64,000 nt of DNA, taken from assembly GCA_019914995.1 (NCBI GenBank), contig CM034132.1, forward strand, positions 1,118,501-1,182,500, read 5' to 3'. The notes under the pieces were generated by a model, which ran no database searches, was not told the DNA's origin, and saw only the letters and a program-made list of their open reading frames with translations. This document shows positions 23,049 to 36,011 of the stretch, in pieces (positions within the stretch are counted from its first letter, which is position 1; each line of letters begins with the position of its first letter). A program made the translations under genes and the position numbers. The stretch is from Acanthochlamys bracteata. Its lineage: Eukaryota > Streptophyta > Magnoliopsida > Pandanales > Velloziaceae.

Positions 23049-23387
23049 CTAAGGCTTAAGGTGATGACATGATTTGCATATCGGATAAGTTCTAACTGGG
23101 TGTCCATAAGCAGGGGGGAAAGGGCCGTATAAAGGGAGCAGACGCCGTATCGGACGATCTTGAAACACAAATTGCAAAAGCATTATTAGTACAGAAAATT
23201 GAAATTCTTGAACAGAATGTAGTATATATATCAGGATTGGTGTAGATCGATGTGTACACTTTGATAAGGGCTTTGTTGTTGCAGCAGCTTCGGAGGCGGC
23301 GCCGGCGGTGATGGAAATTAGAACACTGCAAAGAATCAGTACGACTATCCAGAAACTGTTATTGCTGAAAGAAAGTTTTTGGTCCAT
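23049..23387 (-). CDS. Small secreted Pro-rich peptide on the opposite strand, copy E
   Basis: The ATG at 23387 opens a short polar start, MDQKLSFSNNSFW, then a hydrophobic segment IVVLILCSVLISITAGAA, a good signal peptide. Exon 1 (23387-23258) ends in phase 1 at a GTACAC donor. Exon 2 (23158-23049) follows TTTCAAG and reads YRPIRRLLPLYGPFPPAYGH, then PVRTYPICKSCHHLKP and TAG, 79 residues in all. The exon layout, phase and Pro-rich tail with two cysteines (here CKSC) follow the pattern of genes B and C, but the tail sequence differs and the strand is reversed. It could be a distant family member or an unrelated peptide gene that happens to share the layout. The donor is not the strongest, so the splice model needs transcript support. 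Confidence 0.55.
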   Translation of the reverse strand: MDQKLSFSNNSFWIVVLILCSVLISITAGAASEAAATTKPLSKCTHRSTPILIYILHSVQEFQFSVLIMLLQFVFQDRPIRRLLPLYGPFPPAYGHPVRTYPICKSCHHLKP

Positions 23388-23474
23388 CTCCCTTCTTACT
23401 TCTCTAAGTAGTACGCAGTTTCATAAACATGGCTAAGTGCCATATATATATATTTGTATAAGGAAAGACATTTC

Positions 23475-23726
23475 GGGTGCGTTTGTTTTTTTCCGACTAA
23501 ACTTTTCAATTCTTTATTTCACGTTTTTCAATATATATTTTATAAGTATTTAAAAATTTTATTGAAAAATTTTGAAAGTGTAAAAAAATTTTATGTGATG
23601 AGATTTTTTTATTGTATATTTTTATTATTTTTTTAAAAATAAAAAAATAAAGCTCGTTTTTTAAAAAAAATAAAAATATTTTTTATTTTAAAAAAATTTT
23701 ATTTTATAAATAATTTCAAACGCACC
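23475..23726 (+). mobile_element. MITE copy 2
   Basis: The ends GGGTGCGTTTG (left) and CAAACGCACC (right) are near-perfect inverted repeats around the AT-rich consensus interior. The flanks carry TTC on both sides as a possible 3-bp target duplication. It sits between peptide gene E and the receptor kinase. Confidence 0.85.
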
Positions 23727-24153
23727 ATTCGTAGCTGAACGAGTCGTGTTTGAATTTTTACGGGATTAATTTTCAAGTCTTGTTTTTACTTGTTGAAAAT
23801 ATAATCTACATTTTTCCAGTGTTTCCTATTTTCACATTAATTAGCTACTCAATTTTCTTGCAGATATCGAACTTTTTGTCTCTACGCGCAAGAATCAAAA
23901 TGCAGGTCAAGTACTCTCCCTAACTCAAATGTTTCATAAATGCATGATGTTAGAAATCTTGGACGTAATCTTTCGACGACAAAGTATCGACTGGATTGTG
24001 GAGGCCTAATCACAACTTGCATCCCCTGAAACTTGTACACTTCAAAGTCATTGCCAATCTCCAAACAAGTCAACCATGCCATTAACTTTCTAACACAAAA
24101 ACCTATATAACAGTTAGGACATACTGAAATCTGAGATCTACTTACATTCATCA

Positions 24154-27100
24154 ATGTATACTACAAGTAGCAAGAGTAGTACAACCTTTGCATTGCTCCT
24201 CTTGTTCTTCTTTGTGGCTCCAACACTAGCAAATGACATGTTAGCTTTGCTTTCATTCAAATCTGTCATACATGACCCATCACAAGTTTTGGATTCATGG
24301 AACAATCACAACACTTCTTCACTTGATTACCACTACTGCAACTGGCTTGGAGTTTCATGTGGTTTACGACATCGACGAGTTGTGACGCTCGATCTTAGCT
24401 CTCTCAACATCTCCGGCAAGATATCTCCATACCTTGCAAACCTGACGTTCCTACGGAGACTTCATCTTGGTAACAACCAGCTTCATGGACACATCCCTTA
24501 TGAGCTAGGCTTTCTTCGGAGATTAGAACTTCTCAATCTCTCCGCAAACCATTTGAGCGGCAGGATTCCAGCCACTTTATCGCACTGCAGTCGTCTGCAG
24601 AACTTAAACTTGAGAGACAATTTACTGCAAGGACAGATTTCCAAAAACCTCAGTGGTTTGCTTGAGCTGCAAACACTAAGCTTAGCTAATAACAAGCTTG
24701 TCGGTGGGCTTGCAGGTGAGTTCGGTACGCTACCGAAGCTTACTAATCTCTATCTCCCTGCTAACGCTCTCACTGGTCGTCTCCCTCCGCTTCTCGGCAG
24801 CATCAGTTCACTTGAATACGTTAACCTCTGGGGCAATAGCTTCACCGGCAAGATTCCTCCCTTTCTTGCTAACAGTTCTTCGCTTACCTATCTCATCCTG
24901 GCGAACAACAGCCTTACTGGAAAAATCCGAGAAGCAATCGGCAACAGCTCTTCGCTTACTTATCTTGATCTTTCCCAAAATCTTCTGACCGGAAGCATCC
25001 CGCCAGCACTAGGTAATCTTACAGCCATCAGTACACTCTATCTCGAAGAAAATAATCTTGGTGGAAGTATTCCGGAGAGCTTAGGCAATCTTGTAGGGCT
25101 GCAAAGTCTCGATCTTACCAGAACTTCTTTGTCCGGTGAGATCCCTTCGTCTGTCTTCAACCTTTCGTTGATGATTGACTTGTACTTGGGGGGTAACACA
25201 CTCACTGGAGTCCTTCCATCAAGCATGGGTGATGGATTCCCTGAGTTAAAAACGCTAATCATGCAAGAAAACAACTTCAGTGGGCAGATTCCGATAACCT
25301 TGTCCAACGCTTCCCGGCTTGAGATTGTCAATCTTGCTAACAACAACTTCACTGGCTACCTTCCGCATAATATCGGATCACTAGGAGCTCTCCTTGAGTT
25401 GAGATTAAGTCAGAATCATCTTCGAAGTGATGATGTAAGCTTCTTCTTCGAGTCCTTGACAAACTGCAACCTATTGAAAAGATTGTATCTCAACGACAAC
25501 CAGATCACCGGATCATTGCCGGAATCTGTTGGCAATCTTTCAAAACAATTGCAGTTGCTGGTGATCTCTCAGAACCAAATATACGGAAACATTCCTTAAG
25601 AGATAGGAAATCTAGGAAAAATTTCTGTATTGTTCATGGATGAAAATCTTCTGACCGGAAGCATTCCAGAAAGCATCGGCAAGCTTCAGAATCTACACGT
25701 ACTTTACCTGTCTGGAAATAGACTTTCCGGCCCTGTACCCTATACCTTTGGAAACCTTACTTTGTTGAACGAGTTGAACTTATCTAGCAACAATCTGGGT
25801 GGAATTATACCTTCAGCTCTAGGTAATTGCACACAACTTGTAATGCTAAACTTATCCTATAATGCATTCGTTGGAAGTATACCCAGAGAAGTGGTTAGCA
25901 TTTCGTCGCTCTCGCAGTCGCTTGATCTATCCAACAACAAGCTCACCGGGTCCATTCCATTGGAGATTAGCAACCTGAGAAACCTTGGTCGACTGGACTT
26001 GTCTGAGAATAAGCTTTCCGGTGAAATTCCAGCAACTCTAGGAGCTTGTGAGCTGCTTCAATACTTGCATGTAGAAGGCAACTTGCTTCAAGGAACCATT
26101 GATAGCCCCTTCAGGAATTTGAAATCGTTGATAGAGATCGATCTTTCCAGGAACAATCTATCAGGTGACATACCAGAGTTCTTTTCGACCTCTGCATCCT
26201 TGCAGTATCTTAATCTTTCATTCAACGATTTCGAAGGGGAGGTACCCAAGGGTAACGTCTTTGATAATGCGAGTGAGCTTTTTGTGTTCGGTAACAAGAA
26301 GCTCTGCGGCGGTGATTCTTACTTGCAGCTACCACCTTGTCCAACAACTCAAGGCAAACACAAGAATATCAAAGATTATCGCTGGTTCCAAATTCTGATC
26401 ACAGTTTTATCTGCTGCGGCAATAGCAGTTGTTTGTGTGCTTTTTTGCCTTTACAAGACAAGAAAGGCAGGAAACCAGGTTTCAACTGGTGACGCAGTGA
26501 GCAACAGGTATCCGAAAGTTTCTTATGTGGAGCTCCTCAAGGCGACTGATGGCTTCGCATTGGAAAATCGGATCGGTAGCGGAAGTTTTGGCTTCGTTTA
26601 CAGAGGAAGATTAGAAGGTTATCAGAATCCAGTTGCAGTGAAGGTGCTTAACCTTGACCAGAGAAGAGCACTCAAGAATTTCAAAGCAGAATGTGAGGCA
26701 TTGAGGAACATTAGACACAGGCATCTGGTGAAGATCATAACAGCATGCTCAAGTATTGATTCTAAAGGAACCGTTTTCCAAGCCTTGGTTTTCAATTTCA
26801 TGCCTAACGGTAGCTTGGAAGAATGGTTGCACCCAGGAGTTCATTCACCAAGAAAGCTCATTCTAAAACAGAGATTGAAAATAGTTATTGATGTAGCCAC
26901 TGCAATAGATTACCTCCATCATGGGTGCGAACCGCCATTGATACACTGCGATCTGAAGCCGAGTAATGTTCTTCTCGACGGAAACATGAATGCCCTTGTT
27001 AGTGACTTTGGATTGGCAAGATTTCTTCAGAGCTCCAGCTTCAAAGGATCGATGACCGAGTCATCTAGCCTGACAGGATTGAGAGGCTCCATTGGTTATA

Positions 27101-27552
27101 TTGCACCAGGTACTAGTGCAAAATATATAATTCATGAATTTTGCTAATTCTTTCTACGTAAACAATTCTTCACTCTATTTGCACATGCAGAGTATGGAAT
27201 GGGTAGCCCACCATCAACACAAGGAGATGTGTACAGCTTCGGGATTATGTTGCTAGAAATGCTTACGGGAAAGAAGCCGACCAATGAACAATTCAGCAAT
27301 GGCCAAAACCTTCATCAGTTTGTTAACAGAGCTTTCCCTGAAAAAATATCGGAGATTTTAGACACTCAAATATTACTGGAAGAAATAGTAATGGCTGATA
27401 CCAGTACCGACGAAAGTAACCATATAGAGCAAGTATACGATTACCTTTACTTGTTGTTTGAAATTGGCCTTTCATGCACAAAGGAATCACCAAAAGAACG
27501 TATACAGATCAAGGATGTTATAAGCAAGTTACATCTAAAATTCAAGATTTGA
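24154..27552 (+). pseudogene. Class XII LRR receptor-like kinase with one internal stop codon
   Basis: The ATG at 24154 opens a signal peptide ([15 protein letters not shown]), the LRR cap [16 protein letters not shown] with CNWLGVSC, and some twenty LRRs of the xxLxxLxLxxNxLxGxIP type. A membrane segment follows (ILITVLSAAAIAVVCVLFCL), then a kinase with G-loop IGSGSFGFVYRG, lysine in VAVKVL, catalytic loop HCDLKPSN (non-RD, typical of immune receptors), DFG, and GLRGSIGYIAP. One intron (27110-27190) splits the kinase at the position conserved in class XII and rejoins in frame as PEYGMGS. The whole frame is 1106 codons including the terminal stop. The only lesion is TAA at 25597-25599, within GNIP-stop-EIGNL where relatives have K or Q, so one base change explains it. 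Without readthrough only LRRs would be secreted. Could be a recent pseudogene, a null allele or a sequencing error. Confidence 0.9.
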
Positions 27553-27695
27553 CGGTCGAGCCCATAATGAAGATATGCACCAGTTTGATGTATATGAAAG
27601 TTATTTCAAATAAATAATGGTGTTACATTGACAGTACGTGATCAAGCAACTCCAGTTTAAGACTACACAAACTACTGCAAAAATTGCAAGAAAGG

Positions 27696-30600
27696 CTACT
27701 TGCTTGCAGCTTTCGGATATGAATCCTTCAGGGTAACTGTACGATTGAAAACAATCTTCTCTGGGGTAGAATCTGGGTCTACAGCGAAATAACCTGCAGC
27801 GGTGTCATTGAGCATTAGCATTACTCCAATTTCTGATACGTAAAATATGTTCTAACAGAACTTGATGGAAGCTGATGACTGGTGAGAAAAATATGAGGAC
27901 AACAACAATGATGTCTATGGGCAAAAGTTACCTAGTTATCGCCCACTACTACAACAAAGTGAATACACATATATCTGCTCAATACACAATAAAAATAAAA
28001 CAATCCATACCAAGCCGCTCGAACTGGAATTTATTGCCCAGGGCAGCATTAGCGAGAGCAGGCACGGCATACGCTTCTTGTATTACATCTTTGGACTGCG
28101 GATTCAGATCTGACAACCAATTCCCCAGTTCAGATGGGTTCTGTTAGACAACTAGATATGAGAACTGAATTTCCTCAAGAAATATGTTTCTCAACTACAG
28201 AAATAACTTAAGGATACCAACCTCAGACAAGAACAATCTTTCAAATAACCGGACTTCCACCTTCAAAGGTTCAACACCTGGAGCTGGCTCAGCAACCCAA
28301 TGGAGAACACCCTGCAATGATGACTAAGTGTTTATTCAAATAATTGTCAGAATTAACTTTAACAACTAAATGCAATCCAGTAGGACCCAAACCTTTGGCT
28401 TTGTCTCTTTCAGAGGGTCATATTCAGCTCGAATTTCAACAATCTCATCTTTGTCATTTCCATATATAACATCAGTGCCTTTGATTGGGAATGCATATCT
28501 GCATAGAAAAGAAGCCATAACTATCAACAAAGGTACAACTTAAACACAAGCATCTCATTGGATTCGGTTATAAAAACAATAGGAGACAATAAGTGAATTC
28601 CCCCTCTATATATTTTATTACCTAAGTAAAACAGATTTCCCAGGAGCAAGACCAAAGTAGTCCTTTGAATCTTTAATTCGGAAATCAGTACGTTCAATGT
28701 ACACAACATTTGTGAAAGGAACCTAAACCAATAAAAAAAGTATCAGATATTGTTAAGCCCATCAATAATAGCAGCAAATACACACGTCAACATACAAAAC
28801 CGGTCACAACTTTGACCTCTGTATTGATGAAACATCAATCAAACAACTACTCACCTAAAACAAGTATTACCTATTAAGCTGAAAATGTTAAATATTTTTA
28901 TCCTAAATATTCAATATATTATATATGTGCACGTCTACATATCTTCTGAATCTACTTACAGTTCAAAGGAATATCATGATGAAATATTAACAAAACTGCA
29001 CATATAAGAAGACCAGCGACGACTAAGTGCTTGGCAAATAACACTACATAGCTATCTATTTTATATTTTCCTTATACTCTAGCTTCTTGAGTAGGTAGCT
29101 TTTATCTACAATTCAAATATGGACAGATTTAAAGAATGTCATAGTTACACATATTCACTTGTCTTTAAAGCCAAATTCGTAAGAGAAAATTGTGTCTAGA
29201 AAGACGAAATTTAACTACATCCTGTATAATGCCTAGAAGACAAGACGTATAACGGACAAACATAGAGAAGCCTGTTTCACTACCTTGTAAATGAAAGATT
29301 CATCATTTGGAGGAGCATCGGGCCATTTCTTTGCATCAAGATCCATTTTTAGTCCACATTCTAGATTCGTGATGACAACCTACAGCAAAACATACAGTAA
29401 TGCTAACAAGCTAAAACACAAGTACTAGAGGAAGCATTGAAACAACTACCTTGAGGGGATGCAGCACAACCATTGCCCTAGGTGCTGTCTTGTTCAGCTC
29501 TTCTCTTATATTATACTCAAGTCTATTGTAATGTATCATGCGGTTATCGCTGCACTTTAAGGAACAGAACTATTACTTCGTAATGGAATATATACTTACA
29601 ACAACAACAAAAAAAGTGACCACTTCAGTTTTTTCAGACAAGGTCCAAGCATGCACATATATCCAAATCAAATGCAGTTAATGATTAGTTTGCTTTGCTA
29701 ACAATAATATGTCATTCCCAGATCACTACTTGAAAACAGAAAGAAAAAGAACAGAACAAGAGTGTTTCTAAACCTTCTTGTGATTCCAATTCCTCGAATG
29801 AAAGCATTGATTGAAGTTGAGGACACTCCTCGACGTTTCAAACCAGCTAATGTCATCAAACGTGGGTCATCCCAGCCATCCACATACTTTTCTGTTACTA
29901 AGCGGTTTAACTGCAAAACCACGAAGTCATGAAAGGGCTTAATTATGTTAATTATGGAGGATTATAGCTTCATATATAACAACAAATAAGCAACTGACCT
30001 TACGCTTAGACATCATGTTGTTTGAAATGTTCAACCGAGAATACTCCCAAACATAAGGCTGGTAAAGGTCAAGAGCTGCTAACAGCCAGTAGTAAGATGG
30101 TCGACGTATCTCAAATTCAAGTGTGCACAACTAAAAAAACAGATACATAAGCATCTTAGTATTAGGCAAATAATTACGTATATATACATGTGCATACAAT
30201 AAAGGGCTGATGATACAAAAGTTAATTAGAGATGACAGACATATAAAGAGCCTGAGATTACTTAAATATGAAAGCAAAATTGTTGGCATTCATCTTCTTT
30301 ATACTTCAATAAACAATCAGTGTGCAACCACCATAGACGTTAAGTTAATACATACTTTCAACTATCACTCATCACAAATATCTAATCATACATAGAGTAA
30401 TCATGACAAATGCTATCACAACATTCACATGAAAAGATCACATGTGTGATCATGTAATCAAGCAGTTTGATTTCCTAAAATGTCTATCAGCATCAGAATT
30501 CAAGTCATTTTCTAGCCACGGAATTAATAAGGAATAACTCTGAAGGAAAAACATTTGCAAGAAGAAAATGTGTTGTGAAAGGCAGCTACACTACACAAGT

Positions 30601-33600
30601 TCCAGATGCACATTGGCATTAGTGGATCGACTGGATTGTTAAAAGGTGCATAGTGACAAGATAACAAATGCTACCGTATACACAGTTAATAGAGAATCTG
30701 CAGTGACAAAAAATAAACTTACTGAATGTGTGATGTTCTCAAGTGAATCCACGATGCAGTGTGCATAGTCATAACTTGGATAAATGCACCATTTATCCCC
30801 AGCGTGTGGATGAGGAGTAAACTAAATAACACACCCACACATTCTAATAAGTATAACTTACAATTAACAAAATCCTAGAACATTAGAGCTGATAATCCAC
30901 TTACTTTTATACGATATGCAATCAAGTCATACATATTTTTGTTCTCACTCTGCATGTCCTGTTTTAATCTGAGTGTTGCTTTTCCTTCATCGATCATTCC
31001 ACGCCTCATTTTGCTAAAAAGTCTTAATGATTCTTCTTTAGGTCGATCTCTCCATTGGCTATTCATCTTCTTTTCTCTATATTCCTTGATTTCTTCAGCA
31101 GACTTTAAAAAAAAAATGGAATCAGTAAGCACCTTTCTGACACCAAAATAAATGGCCTGTGGCCTATCTAAATAACAGCATACAGAAATGTATAAATACC
31201 TGGTGGTCCACATAAGCCATATCCCTCTTTATAAGCTCCACAGCTAGATCATGCAGCTCCTGAAAGTAGTCACTAGTAAAGGTAACCTGTCAAGTGAAGA
31301 TGTTGTATTCTATTATTGGTAGATGAAAAGTTTGCTACTCCACAGAAAGGTTAGAAAAAGAACCAAGATGAAACCTTCCATGGCTTCCAACCCATCCACT
31401 CTACAATTCCTTTAATGTGATCAATATATTCTTTTTTCTCTGCTTCAGGATTAGTATCATCAAACCTACAAAACGCATCATACAAGTCTAAGACCAATTT
31501 AACATTTATTAAAAAAGTAGAGAGCCAATCATCTTTTGCTCAACAACTAAAATCAATTCTTAGGATTAGCATGCTTCTGCAATGCGGATAAGACCTATCA
31601 CTTACCTCAGGTAACAACTTCCATCTCTGTCTTTTGCCAGACCAAAATTAATAAACATAGCCTGCATGCATACAGAAGCCAGATGAGGATTCATTAACCC
31701 CTCACAAGGATAAGGCTCACAATAGAAATGTCATATCTACCTTAGCATGACCAATATGCAAATACCCATTTGGTTCAGGTGGGAATCGAGTAAGCACTTT
31801 GCCTCCAGTTGCCTTGAGGTGTCTTTCTAGCTTTTCCTTTGTATTGTGAGCTCTCCATATGTCCCCGTTGCTAAAAAAGATCTCGGTGTGCACCTAATTG
31901 ATAAACAAAGTCAACAATAAATAAGACAGTTGAAGTAGATAAGACTGTCTAGTCCTTTTTTTTACAAAAAGATAGGAAGGAAACAAATCTTGCAACAAGC
32001 CATTAACAGAAGTGTCTAGACATCGATGACACTTCTTGCATCGTCTAATCAGCTTCTTGTAATAACTTTTATATTGCTAAAACTTGTAAATATTAGTACC
32101 TTAAAGTTTTCATCTGGTTTTGGAAAAATGGAGAAAGGGTTCAGCTCCTCTTCAGATAGCGGAGCAGAATATTCAATGGTACCAGGCTTATCCTATAAAA
32201 ACGAAATTCATAGTTAACACAAATTTTCTACTTTACAAAATAGAATAACACCGCAACCTCAGCTTTTGCAGGTTTCTCTTTTTTCTTCTTCCCAGGCTTC
32301 TTGTCATCTTCGGCAGTCCTCTCACCAAGGAATCCACAAAGCTTATCATCAATCATTTCCTGTTGAAGTATAGAGCTAGCTATGTAAATGCAACAAAATT
32401 TAGCAGCAGACAACAACACTACATGTAGGAGAAGTATATTACTTTCACGATCTTGGCATCAGCCCATGGGAGCTGCTTCTTCACTTGTCCGCATAAATTA
32501 CCCACTAACGAAAAAATTTACAAGATTTATTAGAAAAGCTCAAAGTCCATATTGGATTCCAAAAAGAGACTAGAAATTATCGCGAAGCATGTCCAAACAT
32601 ATAGGAAGGATTTATTATATAAAATTGAAAGGTCATATACCATTTATATGATAGCGCTGTTCCAAGATAGCACCCTTGTTTTCTTTAATACCACAGAGAC
32701 TGCAGTCTGTATATCTTCAAGAGACACAACTATCCCTGCAGATGAAAGTCTTTAAGTGAATTGGTAGTTTTCCCTTTTTTCTTTTTCTTTTTTGGCTAGA
32801 CTTATTGTAGTTTCTTTATAATATGTGGATGCAATATAAGCTGCAACAAGCAAATTAAAGCCTAACTTTATACCCATGCCACAGGCTTCCTCAAACTCTC
32901 TCAACTCAAAATTGTCGGGGCCAACTTTTGTAAGGAATGTAAATGCTGCATCCAGTTGAGTAGGGTTCTTGATCTGTGAAAGTAAACATGCAACGAAAGA
33001 AAAACAAATCAAATACTATAGCTGGAACCTCAAGAACAAAGGTATTCATCAACTGAACTAAGATGTCATATGTAAATTATAACTAATCAAACTGCCATGT
33101 CCTTCCATATTCTTCTACGCAAAGACAAACCTTTGATGCAACAATGTATGATAGTAAAGTGGGACGATGAACAAGTGCATTAGCTGGATATTTGGTGGCA
33201 ACCTACACAAACAAAACCAACAAATAATATGATCATCTCCACAACTTTGTGTATTCATTTATGATAGTGAGAAGTTGCAGATACCATATAGAGAAGATTC
33301 CCAACAGTCTTGCTGCATCCGTCAGTGACACCTGCCTATTACTCAAAACAGAAAAGTCATTATCAACATAAGGTAACACTAAAGGAAAGGCAAGCTTGCT
33401 AGAGTAAGAAACAAATTTCTCTAATTAATATTATTGACTTTATTTTCTGAAATCGACATTATACTGCCTGTCCATCTACATTCCAGAGCATATACAGGAA
33501 ACGAAAATTAAAAAAAAAAAGATCCTAAAAGCCTTTTGAGTTAATAATATAACATAAAACTATAACCATCAATTCAAATAATGTATAGAAAATAGAATAA

Positions 33601-34160
33601 GATTTAAGGTCTAACTAAAGTCACTAAACTCCAGAATTACAACAACAACAACAATGAAAATATGAGTATTTATTCAAAATAATAGAATCAACCTCACGCA
33701 AAAACTACAAAACAAGCAATTGAAGGGTACAAAAATAGTTTTCGTCAAAATAAAACCAAATACAAAAAGTACAATAAAACTACGATGTTAATAAAAACAA
33801 GAACAATGACACTCAAGTAAAGTCCAAGGTAACAATTAACATAACAACTAAAAGCGTGTCTACTCAAAATAAGTGCAAATGATTCAGACATAAAACTTAA
33901 ATTCATTAAGAAGAACATTAGAGGAAATACATAAGAAGAGAAATTTACTCAAAACGAGCTCAATCGCGTCTCTCCTAAATTCAAAATTATAGCAGAAACA
34001 ACAAAAAGAGGTAACAACTAACCTCGTTGATTACAGCGGTAAGATTAGCAGTGACCTTCGAATTCACCAACGCGTTCTCCGCCGTCCGCTTATCCAATCC
34101 AATCGACAGAAACCGATCCAACAATTTCTGCTTCTGCCCTTCATCTTCCTTTAACACCAT
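27696..34160 (-). CDS. OVA9: Glutaminyl-tRNA synthetase, cytosolic type
   Basis: This charges tRNA-Gln with glutamine. The ATG at 34160 gives [20 protein letters not shown] and an N-terminal domain ([38 protein letters not shown]) found in eukaryotic GlnRS. The class I signature is split by introns: [18 protein letters not shown] near 31745-31795, then [20 protein letters not shown]. Downstream come [20 protein letters not shown] and the KMSKS-type motif MMSKRK near 30005, continuing [20 protein letters not shown]. The C-terminal anticodon-binding part ends [20 protein letters not shown] and [14 protein letters not shown] at 27696-27698. There are many exons and the length is about 790 residues, normal for the plant enzyme. 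No transit peptide is evident. Its stop lies only 143 bases from the receptor-kinase stop on the other strand. Confidence 0.95.
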
Positions 34161-34399
34161 TACTCCGAAATCCTTCCAAAAAGAAACCTAGCTCAAAAAA
34201 TACTGTTAAACAAACTCGAACTGTTAGAACCCAAACTTGAATTCCAAAGATTCAATCCCTTGATGGGAATCTAATAATCAACAACAGAATTTATATAGAA
34301 GTTGGTCGAACTTTGGAAATTAACGGCGTTGACAGAGACAGATACTTGGAGACGACGCAGTTCTTCTTCTTCGATGCTGCTGCTGTGGCGCGTTACAAT

Positions 34400-34590
34400 G
34401 GTGCGTTTGACAGTGCATACCAAAAGTTATTTTTTTATTTTATATTTTTTAAAATATTTTACGTAATAAATTTTTTTTATTATATATTTTTTATAAATAA
34501 AAAAATTAATTTATTTTTTAAAAAAATAAAAATATTTTTTATTTTAGAAAAATTTTATTTTATAAATAATTTAAAAAATTGAAGCACGAC
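34400..34590 (+). mobile_element. MITE copy 3, in the GlnRS promoter
   Basis: The left end 'ggtgcgtttgacagtgcata' and the shared AT-rich interior are clear. The right end is degraded ('ttgaagcacgactgc'). It lies about 240 bases upstream of the GlnRS start codon. Confidence 0.7.
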
Positions 34591-36011
34591 TGCAGAGGGA
34601 GGTTTGGGCTCGTTTACTAACCACTCCGAACTTCAGTTTTTTAAAATTTATTTTTAATAAAAAATATAAAAATATTTTTTACTAAATTTTTTAAGTTAAT
34701 TATGATTAATATACAAATTTAATTTTATAAATATTTTTATTTAAATTTAAGTTTATTTTTTAAAAATTCAAGTTTATTCATTTTAATTCAGATAAACATG
34801 ATATTTAAGGATAGTTTAGAATTCTTTAAAATAGAATGCGTTTAAAGACAAGATATTTTTGAAAAATGTGAATTTAAAATTTTAATTAAATTTAAAATTA
34901 TTAATTATATAAAGAATTTATTTTAACTTTTAAATGTTATTAGAGTACTATTAGAATGAAAAATATAGCAGAAATAAAATAAGCATCTAAAATATAGCTA
35001 AATATGTCCTTAGAAAATATAAAGTTCATAAGATAATTCTTGTAACCGGATATTTGCAAATAATAAAATATGTACAGCTTAAGAATGTCTATTTACATAT
35101 AAGTCCGATAAACTTATTTATAGGCAGTGTACTTTCATGTTACTAGGAGTTAATATTGGGAAAAACTTGTGGATACTACAAATATATTTACATCAACATT
35201 TTTGCCAAATCGGGACTATGCAAAATCAAATTGCAAAATTGGTAATTTACTATCTGGCTTTTCAGTTCAAATTATTATCGATGTTAATCTTGTAAATGGT
35301 TTATTAGGATGATTTATGTAAAAATTGTATTACATTTGCATAAGAGCTTTATAAGTTATGTTAGCAGAAAACATGCTAAAAGACCAGGACGTTTACTTTT
35401 TTCTTTTAGGACGTGTTTAATTTATAGATAAAATGACTGAATAAAATTTTTAAATGTTAATTTAAAAAATAAAATTAAAAATTAAAAATATTTAATAAAA
35501 AATAAAATTATATATTAATTTAATATTTATAATAAATTTAAAATTAAAATTTTAAAAAATTTTATTAATAAAATTTTTTATATTTATACATATTTTATTA
35601 AAAATAAGATTTAGATATTGATAAAAACGTCTTAATTATTTTTTATTTTAATTTTATTAAATATTTTTAATTTATAAAATTTATTAGTTTAAAATTTTTA
35701 TTGTTATTTGGTATTATTATTTATTTTAAAATAAAAATTAGAACTTATTTAAAATATTTTTTCTTTTAACAAAAATTTATCTCTTAAGTAATTCAAAAAA
35801 TCAACTAAACAGATTTGGTTAAACCCGTTAACTGATGGTTGATCATTCCGGGTGACACGAACGTTCTTCGTATAAGATCCAGAAAGAAAGAAGGCGACTT
35901 TCTTTCTCTTCCGAACGCCAACGATAAAATCTCGTCTCTCGATCGCCGGAACCTAAAAAAAACCTTCGATTTCTGCCTTGTTATCGCCGCCGGTATCTGG
36001 AACAGAAAAAG
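34591..36011. promoter_or_regulatory. Divergent promoter region of GlnRS and V-ATPase d
   Basis: This 1.4-kb AT-rich region has no gene. Low-complexity blocks at 34640-34780 and 35410-35790 may be decayed MITEs. The V-ATPase 5' UTR is the GC-richer stretch just before 36012. Confidence 0.5.

Noticed and set aside
23882-24154. 90-codon frame on the minus strand directly upstream of the receptor kinase
   Set aside because: No signal peptide, domain or splice context; it overlaps the receptor-kinase 5' UTR and looks like chance.
34313-34582. 89-codon frame upstream of GlnRS
   Set aside because: Its Phe/Ile/Lys-only composition is translated AT-rich MITE DNA.
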